NCBI RefSeq assembly: GCF_000143415.4
Contig: NW_003314272.1
Location: forward strand, 1-51,962
Reading direction: 5' to 3'
Origin: Selaginella moellendorffii
Taxonomy: Eukaryota; Streptophyta; Lycopodiopsida; Selaginellales; Selaginellaceae
DNA length: 51,962 nt
In this document: positions 32,816-45,307 of the stretch, piece by piece
Layout: each line of letters opens with the position of its first letter
Numbering within the stretch: position 1 is the stretch's first letter
Notes under the pieces: model-generated
Seen by the model: the letters and a program-made list of their open reading frames with translations, nothing else
Told to the model about the DNA's origin: nothing
Database searches by the model: none
Made by a program: the position numbers and the translations under genes

Positions 32816-34663
32816 TGTGAGACACAAAATCCCTAGGCCCCAAAGTGGAGCCGGAAGGGTGCCACGTGGTAGTGGCCGAAGTGAAAGCCAAACAAGCGTA
32901 ACACGTTTGGACTAAAAGCTCCGACTTGAAAGGTCGAGAGCGGGAGTGGAACTCCCAACAAAGTGCTCGAGGAACAAGCACAAAGCGAGCAATAAGCGAG
33001 GCTCCAAAAAGGGACCCAAAAGGACCAACATATGACACGTGGAAGTGTCCGAGATGGAGTCCAAAAAGGGACCCAAAATGGACCAACACATGGAGCACGT
33101 GGAAGTGTCCGAGATGGAGTCCGAGGTGGAGTCCGAGATGGAGTCCGAGGTGGAGTCCGAGGTGGAGTCCGAGGTGGAGTCCGAGATGGAGTCCGAGATG
33201 GACCGAGACGGAGTCCGAGATGGAGTTCGAGGTGGAGTCTGAGACGGAGTCCGAGATGGAGTCGAAAGTGGAGTTTGAGATGGAGTCTGAGATGGATTGA
33301 GACAGAGTCCGAGATGGAGTCCGAGATGGACCGAGACGGAGTCCAAATGGAGTCTGAGATGGACCCGAGATGGACTCCGAGATGGAGTCCGAGAAGGACC
33401 CGAGATGGAGTCTAAGGTCGAGACCGAGACCGGGACCGAGACCGAGACCGAGACCAAGACCAAGACCAAGACCGGGACCGAGACCAAGACCGAGACCAAG
33501 ACCGAGACCAGGACCGAGACCAAGACTGAGACCGGGACCGAGACCGAGACCGAGGCGGAGGCCGAGACCAAGCCTGAGTCCGAGTCCGAGTCCGAGTCTA
33601 AGTCCAAGTCTGAGTCCGAGTCTGAGTCCGAGTCCGAATCCAAGTCCGAGTCCGAGTTCGAGTTTGAGAGGGTGAAAGCCCAAAGCGTTCGTCTCCCAGA
33701 CCCTGGGGGGTTTGGTGAGCTCCAAAAGTATAGTAAGGGGGAGGACTGCAGTGGAGCTAGTTTGGCCAGGAAAGGCCAGTTTGGCCCAGGAAGGCCAGAC
33801 CCAGTGTTGGGTGATGAACTGACCACTGGGAAGTCCAAGACTAGAGTGAATATGGACTGACAAGCAGGGTAACTTGGTGAAGTGTTCAAGAGCCGGCTCT
33901 AATTCCCCCGGGAAATCGACTGGCCCATGCTCCCAGTCCAAGTGTAGGTGGCACTACCTACTTGGATACCAGGCGTGGCTCAACGGAACCTCGCTCTAAG
34001 CCCATGGCTAGAGCACCCAAAGGTGGAAGGCGGGGAGAGTACCCAGGTGGCTCACATAAGGCCACGGTGTTCCGAAGTGTTGTCCAAAGTCCTAGACTAT
34101 GGAAAGGAAAAGAAGCAATCCTTTGGTGTGGTGGCCAAGGATACGGTCACGTGGTGAGGAAGTCCCAGAGGACCATAGGACTTAGTGGTCAGGCTTGTGG
34201 GCCTCGATCCAGTGGCAGTGTTGGCTAACACGGCCAAGGGTAAAAAGGGACTTAGTGGGGACAGACAGAGGGATATTGGGGAAGGCTGTTCCCCTTGTCA
34301 GTGGGCATCCTAAGGATGCTAAGGAGTGGATCTGGGATGACCACTCATGGATGGTTGGCTCAGTCTCGGAGAGACAAGACTGTGTTGCAAGTGGTATTGG
34401 ACTATCGGTGTGGCAAAGGTGATTGGGCATGGCCTTAGCGTAACAGGCTGCTATGTCGGTGGTACCTTTGAGTGTCGGTCATGGGATCGGACACGTGGAG
34501 CACTTGGACCAGGTGCAAGGGTGGAGTGGCATGGATGCCACTCTTGGGGCTAGCAAGTCCCAAGTCCTGAATTGGACTTATGGAGGTTGTGAATGAGACT
34601 CCTCCAAGTGGGCAGAGGTGTGGTTAAGGGACTAAAGTAGAATGGAAAAATTAGTCGCTTACA
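32816..34663 (+). mobile_element. Solo LTR, family A (1848 bp), nested in an opposite-sense LTR
   Basis: It begins TGTGAGACAC and ends TTACA. The flanks are tccca on the left and tcccg on the right, a duplication with one changed base. The interrupted host is the tandem array of the minus-sense LTR, which continues on both sides. No internal sequence remains, so it is a solo LTR left after recombination between two LTRs. It contains its own array at about 33045-33668. Confidence 0.85.
33045..33668 (+). repeat. GAG-hexamer array of the nested solo LTR
   Basis: It has the same three-part order as at 7797-8370, but with different copy numbers and more GAGACCAAGACC variants. Confidence 0.9.
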
Positions 34664-35385
34664 TCCCGGTCTCGGTCTCGGTCTCGACTTTGGACTCCAT
34701 CTCGGGTCCATCTCGGACTCCATCTCAGACTCCATCTTGGGTCCATCTCGGACTCCATCTCGGTCCATCTCGGACTCCATCTTACGTCCATCTCAGACTC
34801 CATCTCGGTCCATCTCGGACTCCATCTCGGGTCCATCTCGGACTCCATCTCAGTCCATCTTGGACTCCATCTCGGGTCCATCTCGGACTCCATCTCAGAC
34901 TCCATCTCGGGTCCATCTCGGACTCCATCTCGGTCCATCTTGGACTCCATCTCGGGTCCATCTCGGACTCCATCTCAGGTCCATCTCGGACTCCATCTCG
35001 GTCCATCTCGGACTCCATCTTGGATCCATCTCGGACTCCATCTTAGTCCATATTGGACTCCATCTCGGACTCCACCTCAGACTCCATCTCGGACTCCATC
35101 TCGGACTCCACCTCGGACTCCACCTCGAACTCCACCTCGGACTCCATCTCAGACTCCTCCATGTGTCATGTGTTGGTCATTTTGGGTCCCTTTTTGGAGC
35201 CTTGCTTATTGCTTGCTTCGTGCTTGTTCCTCAAGCACTTTGTTGGGAGTTCCACTCCCGCTCTCGACCTTTCAAGTTGGAGCTTTTAGTCCAAACGTGT
35301 TACGCTCGTTTGGCTTTTGCTTTAACCACTACCACGTGGCACCCTTCCGGCTCCACTTTGGGGCCTAGGGATTTTGTGTTTCACA
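34664..35385 (-). mobile_element. 3' LTR of the minus-sense family A element, right part
   Basis: The array (34664-35160, minus strand) resumes and is followed by the conserved 5' LTR segment, ending at TGTGAAACAC read on the minus strand at 35385. The sequence to the right is the polypurine tract of the same element. The inverted pairing between this piece and the nested plus-sense LTR could form a long hairpin. Confidence 0.8.
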
Positions 35386-35397
35386 ACTCCACCACCC
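35386..35397 (-). promoter_or_regulatory. Polypurine tract of the minus-sense family A element
   Basis: The minus strand reads GGGTGGTGGAGT directly before the LTR, identical to the tract before the LTR at 7562. Confidence 0.75.
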
Positions 35398-37738
35398 ATA
35401 GACGAAGTTCAATGTCCTCATCGAACGATAAACCCTTTTATAAAGTAACACCCGCAGGTATTACCATTTCCATCCTTGGCACCCAGCCAATGTTTGTCTA
35501 TGGTTTGACACCGAAGGCTCACCATGCCTTGTCCATTCTCTAAGGAGCATAGCCTCTCCAACTTAGAGGCTCATTCGACCACTTGATGTGGTTCTCTCCT
35601 TTTATTGGTTTAGTTCTCACTAAACTGGTTTGAGACACCGTCTCTTTCTCAATTCCACTACTCATTCTCGAGTAGTCTCAGATTCCATTGACATAACCTT
35701 TGCACTTTGGAACTTTTAATTTTGACTTCTCCAAGTCAATTTCCTAGGTGTCTCCGACACCTTACGTTGCATATGGTGCAACCCCTCTTCCCTATCCTAG
35801 GAAGTTCTTTACTTGAGGGTACCATCATCCTCTCTTCGATATCGTGCCACCTTTGGGCACTAAGTTACAGTTATTATAATTAGTGCTAGGGCTGCCCACG
35901 GCCCTATCATTTGGCTACCTTACCGCTCCCCCCTTTGGAGCATCCACTTTCGCCAAATTGAAGCAGTTGGGAATCCATCCTTGGGGAAACATTGCCTTTC
36001 CCACAATCCATTAGCACCCAACACCTTAGTGTTCTCGGCCTAACTTTGCCATTTGGACTCTTTCCCATGATTCCCATGGCTATTTTCTTAGCCACTAGTC
36101 TTTTGCTTTTATCTTTGATTGTTGCACCCAGCAACATAGGATCGCTACCTCCATTTTTGAGGTTTCCTTTCGGTTCCATCGCAAACACTTTGCTTTGCTA
36201 AGTCCAGAGGGTGTTCACCCCTAGTACATCTCTTTAACATTTTCTGTCGTGGGCTCTATGACAGCCCAACTTTTTGAGACCCTCCCTTGGATCTCTTATA
36301 GAGACTACTTTCCTTGGACTTACTATGCCATAGCATTGACATAGCTCATTTCCTTTAGGTGTTCTTCCCACTTGGTCACCTTGACAAAGCCACACCTTTA
36401 TCAATAGTTCAAATCAACACTTTGAACTAGGAATCATATTCTTTAACCTAAACAAAGACTTTATCCTTGTTTAGCCACAAGATCACCTAGTGATTTCATC
36501 ATGACCCCTTAATAAGTCTATCAATAGGAACTAGGTCTTCCAGACCCTTCTAAGTGGTTGACTATGACCCCGGGGGCATCCCCCACACTTGGCGGTGCGC
36601 CCAAGCCAACCCTTCCGGCCAAGGATTCATAGCAATTGAAACTTAGGTGTCCCCATCTCATTCACCACGTCCTTGGTGCCCTTTGTACCAAAGTGGTCAA
36701 CTTAGATATGCCGAGCTTTTACTCTAAGCAATCTAATCGTGCATCACGACTCCAAGGCATCCCCCCGCTTGGCGGTGTGCACAAGCCAATCTCCTCATTG
36801 AGAGTTCATGACCACCGAAATATGAGTGTCCTCATATTCCAAACCATCACCACACCCTAGTGATTTGGGACTCGAACCCAAGCACTAGAGTGTCCAGACT
36901 CGAACCCAACCTCCGTATACGGACGGCATCACCTAGGATGCCTGGCGTGACTCTCCACGCCGGTGCACCAACTTTTTACTCAAAGCGCACTATAGATCAC
37001 AACTTAGGAACCTAGTTCCTCCACACTGCCAAGTCCTCTCACTTGACACGTCTGTGATCATGCATGGACTCCTCCATGCTTGGCCCTATGGACCACCTTT
37101 TTTATGTTATCACCTTCAAGTAGGGCATTTGTTCCCCCCGACTTGCCAATCTCACTTGGCAAGTCCTCCGACCATCGTAATATAGTTCTTGCACAAGCGT
37201 GAAAGTCCTTGACCATCGACTTTCGTTCAAAGCCCTCTCTTTGAACACTCGGGAACTACTTCCCTAACCTTGATAGCCTTGCCTCATGGCAAGCTTCAAG
37301 ACCACGCTTCTGCTGTGCCACTCTAGTTTCGCACGTTCCATGAACCATTTACACTTGGCCTTTCTAGATACTAAGCTATCTAGAATCATCTTTGGGAACC
37401 TTGAAGGGATTTTGTCCCTTAGCTTGCTAAGGCCTCCCTTTTCGCAAGATTTCTAGTTGCCATATAGTTTAATATGGACAATTCCATACTTTAGACTCTT
37501 CATGGCATCACAGTTGCTAACAACAACACCCTCGAGCCCCTACTTGATTCTCCACTCCCAGCTAGTATAACCAACCTTGGTCATGCCCTTCGATTCCTAC
37601 GGTTCGGTTCTATCCCCTTACTACTTGCTTTTGGCTTCACACCTTTCTTTCGGTCATTCTCCTCTAGACTAGGAGGATAGCTTCACACTTTCTATCATGC
37701 CTTAGCAAGTATTCTTAAGGATGAACCTACCTGATAGC
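35398..37738 (-). mobile_element. Family A interior, 3' half (non-coding)
   Basis: This is the interior of the minus-sense element between its polypurine tract and the nested solo LTR at 37739. Frames are short, and no gag, protease, reverse transcriptase or integrase motif was found. The pentamer atagc at 37273-37277 is the unoccupied counterpart of the site used by the solo LTR at 47458 in the sister element. Confidence 0.65.
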
Positions 37739-38427
37739 TGTGAGACACAAAATCCCTAGGCCCCAAAGTGGAGCCGGAAAAGGATGCCACGTGGTAGTGG
37801 CTGAAGCGAGAGCCAAACGAGCGTAACACGTTTGGACCAAAAGCTCCGACTTGAAAAGTCAAGAGCGGGAGTGGAACTCCCAAAGAAGGGCTCGAGGAAC
37901 GAGCACGAAGCGAGCAAAAAGCGAGGCTCCAAAAAGGGACCCAAAAGGACCAACACATGACACGTGGGAGTGTCCGAGATGGACTCGAGTTGGAGTCCGA
38001 AGTGGAGTCCAAGATGGACCCGAGTTGGAGTCCGAAGTGGAGTCCGAGATGGACCCGAGTTGAAGTCCGAAGTGAAGTCCGAGATGGACCCGAGATGGAG
38101 TCCGAGATGGAGTCCGAAGTGGAGTCCGAGGTGGACCCGAGATGGACCCGAGATGGAGTCCGAAGTGGAGTCCCGAGGTGGACCCAAGATGGACCCGAGT
38201 TGGAGTCCGAGGTGGAGTTCGAGATGGACCCGAGATGGAGTCCGAGATGGAGTCCGAGATGGAGTCCGAGATGGAGTCTGAGGTGGACCCGAGATGGACC
38301 CGAGATGGAGTCCGAGATGGAGTCCGAGATGGACCCGAGATGGACCCGAGATGGAGTCCGAGATGGAGTCTGAGATGGAGTCCGAGATGGAGTCCGAGAT
38401 GGAGTCCGAAGTCGAGACCGAGACCGG

Positions 38428-38459
<32 letters not shown>

Positions 38460-39581
38460 TCGGGACCGAGACCGAGACCGAGGCCGAGGCTGAGACCGAG
38501 CCCGAGCCCGAGTCCGAGTCCGAATCCGAGTCCGAGTCCGAGTCTGAGTTCGAGTCCGAGTCCGAGTCCGAGTCCGGAGCCTGAGAGGGTGAAAGCCCAA
38601 AGCGTTCATCTCCCAGACCCTGGGGGGTTTGGTGAGCTCCAAAAGTATAGTAAGGGGGAGGACTGCAGTGGAGCCAGTTTGGCCAGGAAAGGCCAGTTTG
38701 GCCCAGGAAGGCCAGACCCAGTGTTGGGTGATGAACTGACCACTGGGAAGTCCAAGACTAGAGTGAATACGGACCGACAAGCGGGGTAGCTTGGTGAAGT
38801 GTTCAAGAGCCGGCTCTAGTTCCCCCGGGAGATCGACTGGCCGATGCTCCCAGTCCAAGTGTGGGTGGCACTACCTACTTGGATACCAGGCGTGGCTCAA
38901 CGGAACCTCGCTCTAAGCCCATGGCTAGAGCACCTAAAGGCGAAAGGCGGGGAGAGTACCCAGGTGGCTCGCGTAAGGCCACGGTGTTCCGAAATGTTGT
39001 CCCAAAGGCCTAGACTGTGGAAAGGAAGAGGAGCAGTCCTCTGGGGTAGTGACCAAGGACACAGTCGTGTGGTGAAGAAGTCCCAGAGGACCATGGGACT
39101 TAGTGGTCGGGCCTGTGGGCCTCGATCCAGTGGCAGTGTTGGCAAACACGGCCAGGGGCAGAAAGGGACTTGGTAGGAACTGACAAAGGGACTTTCGGGA
39201 AGGCGATTCCCCAGGTCTTTGGGCATCCTAAGGATGCTAAGGAGTGGATCCAGGATGACCACTCATGGACAGATGGCCCAGTCTTGGAGAGACGGGATGG
39301 TGATGCAAGTGGTATTGGATCACTAGTGCAGCAAAGGTGAATGGGCATGGCCTTAGCGTAACGGGCCGAGATGTCAGTGGTACCTTTGGGTGTCGGTCTT
39401 GGGACCGGACACGTGGAGCACTTGGACCAGGTGCAAGTGTGGAGTGGCATGGATGCCATTCTTGGGGCTAGCAAGTCCCAAGTCCTAAATTGGACTTATG
39501 GAGGTTGTGAATGAGACTCCTCTAAGTGGTTGGAGGTGTGGTTAAGTGACTAAAGTAGAACGGAAAAATTAGTCGCTTACA
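37739..39581 (+). mobile_element. Solo LTR, family A (1843 bp), with perfect TSD
   Basis: It runs TGTGAGACAC to GCTTACA and is flanked by atagc at 37734-37738 and 39582-39586. The host is the interior of the minus-sense family A element. The sister copy has the site unoccupied (gctat at 46993-46997), confirming a simple insertion. The array is at about 37974-38583. It is very similar to the LTR at 7562-9365, including the downstream palindromes. Confidence 0.92.
37974..38583 (+). repeat. GAG-hexamer array of the solo LTR
   Basis: It starts with GAGATGGA units mixed with GAGTTGGAGTCC variants, then GAGACC, then GAGTCC. It is open in several frames on both strands without being coding. Confidence 0.9.
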
Positions 39582-39586
39582 ATAGC

Positions 39587-41283
39587 CTAGAGAGTGGTTC
39601 CTCAATCTAGGTATGCTCACCTTATAATCCCATACACCAGGATTAACATTGCTGCTCATGTGCCTTCACTAGCTTTGCCAAAATTCCATTTTTTGGCTTT
39701 GTCCAATTCGGGTAGATAGTCTTCTCCCGTCTCCGCAACCTTGGACATTTAGATAGCACCTTCTATCCATCATTCACTAGGGACTTAGTCCCTTGGGCCT
39801 TATCTATTGCCTTCGCGACACTAAACACCACCTCTTGGTGTTCCAAAGTGTTTGGGTGTCTCAATGATGGTCACTTTGACAATGAGCATTTCTTTTTACG
39901 ACATTGACTCACTATATTGCAACATAAGCAATTTATCCCCTATAAGGGTATATCTAACTTCCTTATGCCATTAAGAAGTCTTGGGTAGTTACCTTCTACC
40001 CGTTTAACCAATTATCTTTGCACCTCTTGCTTAGTTGCCCCATAGTTGTCAAGTCCTACAACTCATTGCTTGGTGCTTCCACACCTCCATCATTATTTGG
40101 GTCACCACACTCCAATGGCATGCCTTCCAGCTTAGGCCATGCCATTCCCGCTTCCATTGGGATTCCCCTGGCAAGGGGTTCTTATGAACCCACCATCATA
40201 ACCTCAAGGTATCACACTTTGGCACATTTGGTGTCTCCACACCATTGGCCCTACGAGCCTATCCTTATGACACTACTTATTAGTGTCTAAGTCTTTACCA
40301 AGACCAATATAATTGTGCCTCATGCCAACTATCCGTTAACACTGCACCATAGTGTTTGCACCCAATTATGGGCCAAAGTTGCTTTCTTCTGGGAACATCT
40401 TCAACACAACTTTAGTATGGCACATTCTGCCATCAATGAGATACCGACTGTTCTTATACTTGGATCTTATGATCCTCCTCATACCTCATGGGGCACCGTA
40501 CACCTCAGTCCAAATGCAGGCATCTTTAAGGCAGTCCAATCCTTAAGACCATTCCCTGACTCCACTTGAGTCATCCAACATTTTGGACTTTGCTAATCCA
40601 ACAACTTGCGAGGTCTTAATCTTTGAGGTGCCAACTCGCTGGAATACAACTTCTTGTATTCATGTCCTACTCAAAAGGACCATCTTTGCAAGTGTTATTT
40701 CGACACTTGATTATTCCATCTGGGGCTAACCTTTGCCCCTTAGGACTACTTGTCCATGTGATGAGAATACTAACTCATCTTTAAGTACACCCCCAACTCT
40801 TTGGGTTATTCCAACATTTATTAAAGGTAGCCCCAGCTACTATTTCAAGGACTTGAGTCCTCTTCTGTATTTGACCATCTACGGTCATTAATTTTGGTCT
40901 CAAATTCATGAGCACCAACTTAAACTATATAAGGGTAATCTCGTGACTCCTTCATAGTCTTGGAGTCTCTATCTTTCCCATGATCCCAACTATAGTTGCT
41001 TATCACAATTACATTAGCCCGTTTGCTGAGTCAAACACTCATCTGGATCACATCCTCAACTTTCTGAGGAAACCTTTATACTGTTCCTAAGATCCCAAAG
41101 TAGTTCCATTATTGGCCCTTTTCTATCCACTACATCATGCCCAAGTTCACGCATGAACTTGAGTGGAGAGCCATGTCCTCTCGACATGCTACTCCTCAAG
41201 GATAGGCCCACTCCTAGGACCTTCCGATGCCAACATTAATGGTGATATATTTGAGCACCAACAAAAGTCAGACTAAGGAACAA
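39587..41283 (-). mobile_element. Family A interior, 5' half (non-coding)
   Basis: This continues the interior from the solo LTR to the primer site. It aligns with 45321-46990 on the plus strand (for example, the frames around 40018-40290 match 46284-46556 in reverse). Conservation in non-sense frames shows these are DNA matches, not genes. The full interior is about 4.06 kb once the solo LTR is removed. Confidence 0.65.
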
Positions 41284-41296
41284 CTCCGATACCAAA
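41284..41296 (-). promoter_or_regulatory. Primer binding site of the minus-sense family A element
   Basis: The minus strand reads TTTGGTATCGGAG, one base off the tRNA-iMet consensus, next to the LTR end at 41298. Confidence 0.8.
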
Positions 41297-41732
41297 TTGT
41301 AAGCAACTAATTTTTCCATTCTACTTTAGCCACTTAACCACACCTTCGACCCGTTGGAGGAGTCTCATTCACAACCTCCTTAAGTCCAATTTAGGACTTG
41401 GGACTTGCTAGCCCCGAGAATGGCATGCATGCCACTCATCCCTAGCACTTAGTCCAAGTGCTCCATGTGTCCGGTCCCAAGACCAACACCCAAAGGTACC
41501 ACTGACATATTGGCCCGTTAAGCTAAGGCCATGCCCATTCACCTTTGCCGCACTAGTGGTCCAATACCACTTGCATCACCATCCCGTCTTTCCAAGACTG
41601 GGCCATCCGTTCACGAGTAGTCAACCCAAATCCACTCCTTAGCATCCTTAGGATGCCTACACACATGGGGAATAGCCTTCCCCAATATCCCTTTGTCAGT
41701 TCCTACCATGTCCCTTTTTTGTCCACGGCTAT

Positions 41733-42325
41733 TGTAAGCAACCAAAGGGAATGACTCGAGAGACGGTCCATGGGGTTCAAATATAGAGGGAAAGGGCCCA
41801 TGAACAAGAGTGCACCCCCTTTTCTAATCGGTTAAGGGTCTTGGGATAGTTGGAGTTAAGCGTCCTTGGGTTTGAATAGTACTGGGCTGGGTGACCTCCC
41901 GGGAAGTCCAAACTCAGGTGTTTACATTTGGTATCAGAGGGGTCTCGGGTCCGACTCTGTTGGTTGGCTAGGGGAATCGCACCACATGTTGATTGACATC
42001 TGGCTGGTCCAGTTTGCTCCCGCTGGGCTCGACCCGAGGGGTAGGGTGTCAAGAGAGCGGGGCTCTCGGGAGAGCTGCGGCTCTCAGCTTCCGTTCACGA
42101 GGGCGTGAACTTGCAGGGAAGCATGGTGGATTGTAAGCAACCAAAGGGAACGACTCGAGAGACGGTCCATGGGGTTCAAATATAGAGGGAAAGGGCCCAT
42201 GAACAAGAGTGCACCCCCTTTTCTAATCGGTTAAGGGTCTTGGGATAGTTGGAGTTAAGCGTCCTTGGGTTTGAATAGTACTGGGCTGGGTGACCTCCCG
42301 GGAAGTCCAAACTCAGGCGTTTACA
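41733..42325 (+). mobile_element. TRIM retrotransposon, complete (593 bp)
   Basis: Two 194-bp direct LTRs (41733-41926 and 42132-42325), each TGTAAGCAAC...GTTTACA, flank a 205-bp interior. A perfect tRNA-iMet primer site lies at 41928-41940 (TTGGTATCAGAGG) and a purine-rich tract precedes the 3' LTR (GGGAAGCATGGTGGA). The target-site duplication is gctat (41728-41732 and 42326-42330). The LTRs differ at two sites, both C/T at CpG, pointing to a young, cytosine-methylated copy. It has no coding capacity, as is typical of terminal-repeat retrotransposons in miniature. Confidence 0.93.
41928..41940 (+). promoter_or_regulatory. Primer binding site of the TRIM
   Basis: TTGGTATCAGAGG begins two bases after the 5' LTR, matching the complement of initiator Met tRNA. 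Confidence 0.88.
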
Positions 42326-42892
42326 GCTATATTCGCCAACACTGCCACTAGATCAAAGCCCATAGGCCCGGCCACTAAGTCCCATGGTCCTCTCGGACTT
42401 CCTCACCATGTGACTGTATCCTTAGTCACTACACTAGAGGACTGCTCCTCCTCCTTTCCCCCCATTTGGGACTCCAGGACAACATTTCAGAATACCGTGG
42501 GCCTACGCGAGCCCCGTGGGTACTCTCCCCACCTTCCGCCTTTGGGTGCTCTAGCCATGGGCTTAGAGCGAGGTTCCGTTGAGCCACGCCTGGTATCCAA
42601 GTAGGTAGTGCCACTCACACTTGGACTGGGAGCATCGGCCAGTCAATCTCCCGGGGGAACTAGAGCCGGCTCTTGAACACTTCACCAAGCTACCCCGCTT
42701 GTCGGTCTGTATTCACTCTAGTCTTGGACTTCCCAGTGGTTAGTTCATCACCCAACACTGGGTCTGGACTTCCTGGGCCAAACTGGCCTTTCCTGGCCAA
42801 ACTGGCTTCACTGCAGTCCTCCCCCTTACTATAGTTTTGGAGCTCACCAAACCCCCTAGGGTCTGGGAGACAAATGCTTTGGGCTTTCACCC

Positions 42893-43535
42893 TCTTAGAC
42901 TCGAACTCAGACTCGAACTTGGACTCGGACTCGGATTCGGACTCGGACTCGGACTCAGACTTGGACTTGGGCTTGGTCTCGGCCTCTGCCTCAGTCTCGG
43001 TCTCGGTCCCGGTCTCGGTCTCGGTCCCGGTCTCGGTCTCGGTCCCGGTCTCGGTCTCGGTCTTGGTCTCGGTCTCGACTTCGGACTCCATCTCGGGTCC
43101 ATCTCGGACTCCACCTCAGGTCCATCTCAGACTCCATCTCGGACTCCATCTCGGGTCCATCTCGGACTCCATCTCGGTCCATCTCGGACTCCATCTCGGT
43201 CCATCTCGGACTCCATCTCGGATCCATCTCGGACTCCATCTCGGTCCATCTCGGACTCCATCTCGGGTCCATCTCGGACTCCATCTCGGTCTATCTTGGA
43301 CTCCATCTCGGGTCCATCTCGGACTCGATCTCGGGTCCATCTCGGACTCCATCTCGGTCCATCTCGGACTCCATCTCAGATCCATCTCAGACTCCATCTC
43401 GGACTCCACCTCGGACTCCATCTCGGACTCCACCTCGGACTCCATCTCGGACTCCACCTCGGACTCCATCTCGGACTCCATCTCGGACTCCATCTTGGAC
43501 TCCACCTCGGACTCCACCTCGGACTCCATCTGGGA
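42893..43535 (-). repeat. GAG-hexamer array of the minus-sense 5' LTR
   Basis: The plus strand reads GACTC / GGTCTC / GGACTCCATCTC repeats, the reverse complement of the arrays in plus-sense LTRs. Confidence 0.9.
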
Positions 43536-43768
43536 CTCCTCCATATGTCATGTGTTGGTCCTTTTGGGTCCCTTTTTGGAGCCTCGCTTATTGCTCGCTT
43601 CGTGCTTGTTCCTCGAGCACTTTGTTGGGAGTTCCACTCCCGCTCTCGACCTTTCAAGTTGGAGCTTTTAGTCCAAACATGTTACGCTCGTTTGGCTTTC
43701 GCTTCGGCCACTACCACGTGGCACCCTTCCGGCTCCACTTTGGGGCCTAGGGATTTTGTGTCTCACAT

Positions 43769-45305
43769 AGGAGTGGAACTCCCAACAAAGTGCTTGAGGA
43801 ATGAGTATGAAGCGAGCAATAAGTGAGGCTCCAGAAAGGGACCCAAAAGGACCAACACACAACACGTGGAAGTGTTCGAGATGGACCCGAGATGGAGTCC
43901 GAGATCGACCCAAGATGGAGTCCGAGATGGACCGAGATGGAGTCCGAGATGGACCCAAGATGGAGTACAAGATGGAGTCCGAGATGGACAGAGATGGTGT
44001 CCAAGATGGACCCAAGATGGAGTCCGAGATGGAGTCCGACATGGACATGAGATGGAGTCCGAGATGGAGTCTGATATGGACCGAGATGGAGTTCGAGATG
44101 GAGTCCGAGATAGACCCGAGATGGAATCCGAGATGGAGTCCGGGAAGGACCCAAGATGGAGTCCGAAGTCAAGACCGAGACCAAGACCGAGACCAAGACC
44201 GAGACCGAGACCAAGACTGAGACTGAGACCGGGACCGCGGCTGAGGCCGAGTCCGAGCCCAAGCCCGAGTCTGAGTCCGAGTCCAAGTCTGAGTCTGAGT
44301 CTGAGTCTGAGTCTGAGTTCGAGTCTGAGAGGGTGAAAGCCAAAAGCGTTCATCTCCCAGACCCTGGGGGGTTTGTTGAGCTCCAAAAGTATAATAAGGG
44401 GGAGGACTGCAGTGGAGCTAATTTGGCTAGGGAAGGCCAATTTGGCCTAGGAAGGCTATACCCAATGTTGGGTGATGAGCTGCCCATTGGGAAGTCCAAG
44501 ACTAGAGTGAACACGGACTGACAAGCAGGGTAGTTTGGTGAAGTGTTCAAGAGTCGGCTTTAGTTCCCCCGGGAGATCGATTGGCCGATGCTCCCAATCC
44601 AAGTGTGGGTGGCACTACCTACTTGGATACCAGGTGTGGCTAAACGGAACCTTGCTCCAAGGCCATGGCTAGAGCACCTAAAGGCGGAGAACCGGAAGAG
44701 TACCCACGAGGCTCGCATAAGGCCACGATGTTCTGAAATGTTGTCCCAAACGCCCAGACTGTGGAAAGGAAGAGAAGTAGTCCTCTGGTGTAGTGACCAA
44801 GGATACAGTTGGGTGCTGAGGAAGTCCCAGAGGACTGTGGGACTTTGGTGGTCGGACCTATGGGCCTCGACTCAGTGGCAGTGTTGGCGAACACAGCCAT
44901 AAGTAGAAAGGGACTTGGTGGGGACTGGAAAAAGAATATTGGGGAAGGCTATTCCCCATGTCTGTGGGCATCCTAAGGATGCTAAAGAGTGGATCTAGGA
45001 TGATCGCTCATGAACGGATGGCTAGTCTTTGAGAGACGGGACTGTGATGGAGGTGGTGTCAGACCACCGATGTGACCAAGGTGAATGGGCATGGCCTTAG
45101 CGTAACGGGCTGATATGTCGGTGGTACCTTGGGGATGGGATTGGATATGTGGAGCACTTGGACCAAGTGCAAAGGTTGAGTGGCAGGGATATTATAGCAA
45201 GCCCAAGTCTAAAATAGGACTTATGGAGGTTGTGAATGAGACTCCTCCAAGTGGTCGGAGGTGTAGTTAAGTGACTAAAGTAGAATGGAAAATTAGTCAC
45301 TTACA
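43769..45305 (+). mobile_element. 5' LTR of the plus-sense family A element (5' truncated)
   Basis: It lacks about the first 130 bases of the LTR and starts at the conserved GGAGTGGAACTCCC palindrome. It continues through an array (43876-44332) and the downstream LTR body to TTACA at 45305. A primer site follows immediately, identifying it as the 5' LTR. Truncation at the junction with the minus-sense LTR suggests recombination or insertion of the minus-sense element into it. Confidence 0.83.
43876..44332 (+). repeat. GAG-hexamer array of the plus-sense 5' LTR
   Basis: A shorter version with more decay (GAGATCGACCC, GACATGGACATG). The hexamer order is unchanged. Confidence 0.9.
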
Positions 45306-45307
45306 AC

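Larger units (their letters stand above)
41298..43767 (-). mobile_element. 5' LTR of the minus-sense family A element (with nested TRIM)
   Basis: On the plus strand it starts TGTAAGCAAC and ends TGTCTCACA, so it is a complete LTR in minus sense. Subtracting the TRIM and its duplication leaves about 1.87 kb. The array occupies about 42893-43535. The right edge directly abuts a plus-sense family A LTR fragment, forming a head-to-head inverted pair. Confidence 0.87.

Noticed and set aside
32667-33941. 424-residue minus-strand frame
   Set aside because: It crosses the boundary between two nested, oppositely oriented LTRs and consists mostly of array repeats. It is a chance open frame.
40018-40290. 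90-residue frame also found at 46284-46556
   Set aside because: Conservation reflects the homologous family A interiors in opposite orientation. The frame is antisense to the element, lacks any domain, and is broken in neighbouring sequence.
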